Shown piece by piece: positions 4,007 through 5,582 of a stretch of DNA of 5,582 nucleotides; the stretch's first letter is position 1, and each line of letters opens with the position of its first letter. The notes under the pieces were generated by a model. The model was not told the origin of the DNA. It made no database searches and saw nothing but the letters and a program-made list of their open reading frames with translations. The DNA is from Bacteroidaceae bacterium. Its GTDB lineage: Bacteria > Bacteroidota > Bacteroidia > Bacteroidales > Bacteroidaceae. The stretch lies in the NCBI GenBank assembly GCA_017618515.1, contig JAFZUB010000031.1, positions 1 to 5,582 on the forward strand, read 5' to 3'. The position numbers were made by a program, and so were the translations under genes.

Positions 4007-5392
4007 TTACTTGTTCTTGATGATCTGGGCTGTGAAGGTGCACTCGCTGACGACTTTCTCTCCCACGAAGATGTAACCGCGCATGGAGGAGATGCCGTGG
4101 CGCACGGGGGCAAGCAGCTCTACCTTGAAGATGAGGGTGTCGCCGGGCACTACCTTCTGGCGGAATTTGACATTGTCGATGCGCATGAAGTAGGTGCTCC
4201 ACTTCTCGGGCTCGTCGAGGCCGCTGAGCACGAGGAGGCCGCCGGCCTGTGCCATGGCTTCTATCTGCAGCACGCCGGGCATGACGGGCTCCTGGGGGAA
4301 GTGACCCTGGAAGAAGGGCTCGTTACTGGTGACGTTTTTGACGCCAACGATGTAGTTGCTGCCTATCTCGATTATCTTATCGACGAGCTGCATGGGATAG
4401 CGGTGGGGGAGCAGCTCGCGGATGCGGTTGACATCCATCAGCGGTGCGTCGTTGCAGTCGTAGGAGGGTGCCTGCACTTCGTGGGCACGTATCTCGCGGC
4501 GCATCTCGCGGGCGAACTTATTGTTTATGGTGTGGCCCGGGCGGGTGGCGATAATGCGGCCCTTGATGGGGCGCCCTATGAGGGCCATGTCGCCGATGAT
4601 GTCGAGGAGCTTATGGCGTGCGGGCTCGTTTTTCCACACGAGGGGCTTGGTATTGAGGAAGCCGAGCTTGGTGGCGTCCTGGTGCTCCACGTTGATGGTG
4701 TCGGCGAGGCGGTCGAGACGCTCCTGCGATATCTGGTTCTCATAGATGACGATGGCGTTGTCGAGGTCGCCGCCCTTGATGAGGCCCGCGTTGATGAGGG
4801 GCTCTATCTCGCGCACGAAGACGAAGGTGCGGGCTCCGGCTATCTCGGTGGGGAAGTCGTTGACGTCCTCCACGGTGGCGAACTGGCTGGAGAACCAGTC
4901 GCTCTGATAGCTGATCATGGCGGTGAGGCTGAACTTCTCATCGGGCAGCAGCACGATGGATGCTTCGTTGGCATCGTTGCGCACCTCTATCTTTTTCTTT
5001 ATGACGTAGTAGTCGCGGTTGGCTTGCTGCTCCACGCGCCCTACCTCCTGGATATGGTTGACATAGGTCATGGCGCTGCCTTCGAGGATGGGCATCTCGG
5101 GGCCGTCAACGCAGATGAGGCAGTTGTCAACGCCCATGCCGTAGAGGGCGGCGAGGGCGTGCTCTACGGTGCCTACGCGGGCATCGCCCTTCTGGAGGAC
5201 GGTGCTGCGGGTGGTCTCGGTCACGTTCTCGGCGATGCCTTCGATGATGGGCTGGCCCTCGAGGTCGGTGCGCTGGAAACGGTAGCCGGTGTTCTCAGGG
5301 GCGGGGTTGAAGGTGGCGGTGGTGACGATGCCGGTGTGCAGGCCTTTGCCTGACACGGTGAAGGGGCTCTTGAGGGTATGTTGCTTGGACAC
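4007..5392 (-). CDS. lpxC/fabZ: LpxC-FabZ bifunctional protein: UDP-3-O-acyl-GlcNAc deacetylase fused to 3-hydroxyacyl-ACP dehydratase
   Basis: This is a 461-aa two-domain enzyme. Residues 1 to about 305 are LpxC, the zinc deacetylase of the committed lipid A step: SGKGLHTG (14-21), zinc ligands His78 (TVEHALAALYG), His260 and Asp264 (ARHKLLDIIGD), and the catalytic His287 (RPGH). Residues about 318-461 are FabZ, which dehydrates 3-hydroxyacyl-ACP in fatty acid elongation: LLPHRYPMQLVD, then FFQGHFPQEPVMPGVLQIEAMAQAGG with catalytic His364 and Glu378. All active-site residues are present, so both halves look functional. The fusion is known in Bacteroidota and couples two competing uses of 3-hydroxyacyl-ACP in one polypeptide. 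The start is a GTG at 5392; no in-frame ATG precedes it between it and lpxD, and the protein then begins MSKQHTLKSPF, as expected. lpxD ends 34 bp upstream, so the two are co-transcribed. The gene ends 22 bp before the terminator hairpin. Confidence 0.98.
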   Translation of the reverse strand: MSKQHTLKSPFTVSGKGLHTGIVTTATFNPAPENTGYRFQRTDLEGQPIIEGIAENVTETTRSTVLQKGDARVGTVEHALAALYGMGVDNCLICVDGPEMPILEGSAMTYVNHIQEVGRVEQQANRDYYVIKKKIEVRNDANEASIVLLPDEKFSLTAMISYQSDWFSSQFATVEDVNDFPTEIAGARTFVFVREIEPLINAGLIKGGDLDNAIVIYENQISQERLDRLADTINVEHQDATKLGFLNTKPLVWKNEPARHKLLDIIGDMALIGRPIKGRIIATRPGHTINNKFAREMRREIRAHEVQAPSYDCNDAPLMDVNRIRELLPHRYPMQLVDKIIEIGSNYIVGVKNVTSNEPFFQGHFPQEPVMPGVLQIEAMAQAGGLLVLSGLDEPEKWSTYFMRIDNVKFRQKVVPGDTLIFKVELLAPVRHGISSMRGYIFVGEKVVSECTFTAQIIKNK

Positions 5393-5426
5393 GATGAGGG
5401 GTTGAGAGTATTTGAGATTTGAAATT

Positions 5427-5582
5427 TTATTTTTCTTTCTTCAATTCTGCGAGCTCGCGCTTGAGTTGCTGTACCTCGGCGGCGAGGTCGGGGAGGTTGC
5501 GGAAGACGGCGGTGCAGCGGGCGAAACGGCGGGCATCGATGGCGGGGATGCCAAGGATGGTGGTGTCTTCCTTGCTGACACT
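5427..5582 (-). CDS. lpxD: UDP-3-O-(3-hydroxyacyl)glucosamine N-acyltransferase LpxD, C-terminal end (partial)
   Basis: The frame is open from the window edge to a TAA at 5427-5429 and gives the last 51 residues. GIPAIDARRFARCTAVFRNLPDLAAEVQQLKRELAELKKEK has the typical LpxD ending: a G-PA-D/A segment, RCTAVFRNLPDL, then a heptad-like charged helix. LpxD adds the second 3-hydroxyacyl chain (N-linked) after LpxC acts, so it belongs with the next gene. The beta-helix and active site lie outside the window. The assignment rests on the C-terminal pattern and on its position 34 bp upstream of lpxC/fabZ. Confidence 0.88.
   Translation of the reverse strand, partial: SVSKEDTTILGIPAIDARRFARCTAVFRNLPDLAAEVQQLKRELAELKKEK

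Noticed and set aside
3427..4113. 228-aa minus-strand open frame across the lipoprotein gene and the end of fabZ
   Set aside because: It crosses the terminator hairpin, is out of frame with fabZ where they overlap, and has no domain pattern; the plus-strand lipoprotein with signal peptide and promoter is the better explanation.
4097..5353. Long 418-aa open frame antisense to lpxC/fabZ
   Set aside because: It mirrors the G+C-rich third positions of the real gene. Its composition (GGVEGGGG, many His/Ala/Leu/Val) is typical of an antisense shadow, and all catalytic motifs are on the minus strand.

Overview
The window looks like chromosomal DNA from a Bacteroidota bacterium, most likely Prevotella or a close relative. 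Three things point there: LpxC and FabZ are fused into one protein, two promoter boxes match the Bacteroidetes TAnnTTTG -7 element (both TAACTTTG), and the leaders before start codons are A-rich with no strong Shine-Dalgarno. The genus is an inference from general appearance, including abundant short tandem repeats between genes.

Layout from the right end: all genes but one are on the minus strand. The 3' end of lpxD (5427-5582) is followed by the lpxC/fabZ fusion (4007-5392, GTG start) and a strong hairpin terminator (3941-3985). Next comes the only plus-strand gene, a small lipoprotein of unknown function (3499-3921) with its own promoter. A 468-bp divergent intergenic region follows (3031-3498), with a promoter at each end and a large repeat array in the middle. 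Then come lpxA (2257-3030), a 118-bp repeat-filled gap, a pRiA4b ORF-3-like acidic protein (1599-2138), miaA (695-1609) and a CobD-like PLP enzyme (1-698, cut by the window edge). The last three overlap by 11 bp and 4 bp, so they are probably co-transcribed and translationally coupled.

Functionally, LpxA, LpxC and LpxD carry out the first three steps of lipid A synthesis. FabZ competes with LpxA/LpxD for 3-hydroxyacyl-ACP by diverting it to fatty acid elongation. MiaA isoprenylates A37 of tRNAs reading UNN codons. The CobD-like protein probably makes the aminopropanol-phosphate precursor of the cobalamin nucleotide loop.

The unusual content is repetitive DNA. First, a heptanucleotide family (GAGAGTC and variants) occurs as exactly five units inside the CobD-like gene, exactly five degenerate units inside miaA, and seven units between lpxA and the pRiA4b-like gene, with a short related trace near 3175. 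Because 7 is not a multiple of 3, every frame of the perfect repeat reads the same stop-free heptapeptide cycle, yet loss or gain of one unit would shift the frame downstream. Second, between the divergent lpxA and lipoprotein promoters lies an array of about nine degenerate units on a 21-bp register: five in one orientation, then four inverted, meeting at an 18-bp-arm hairpin. I do not recognise this element. No CRISPR, transposase, tRNA or rRNA was seen.
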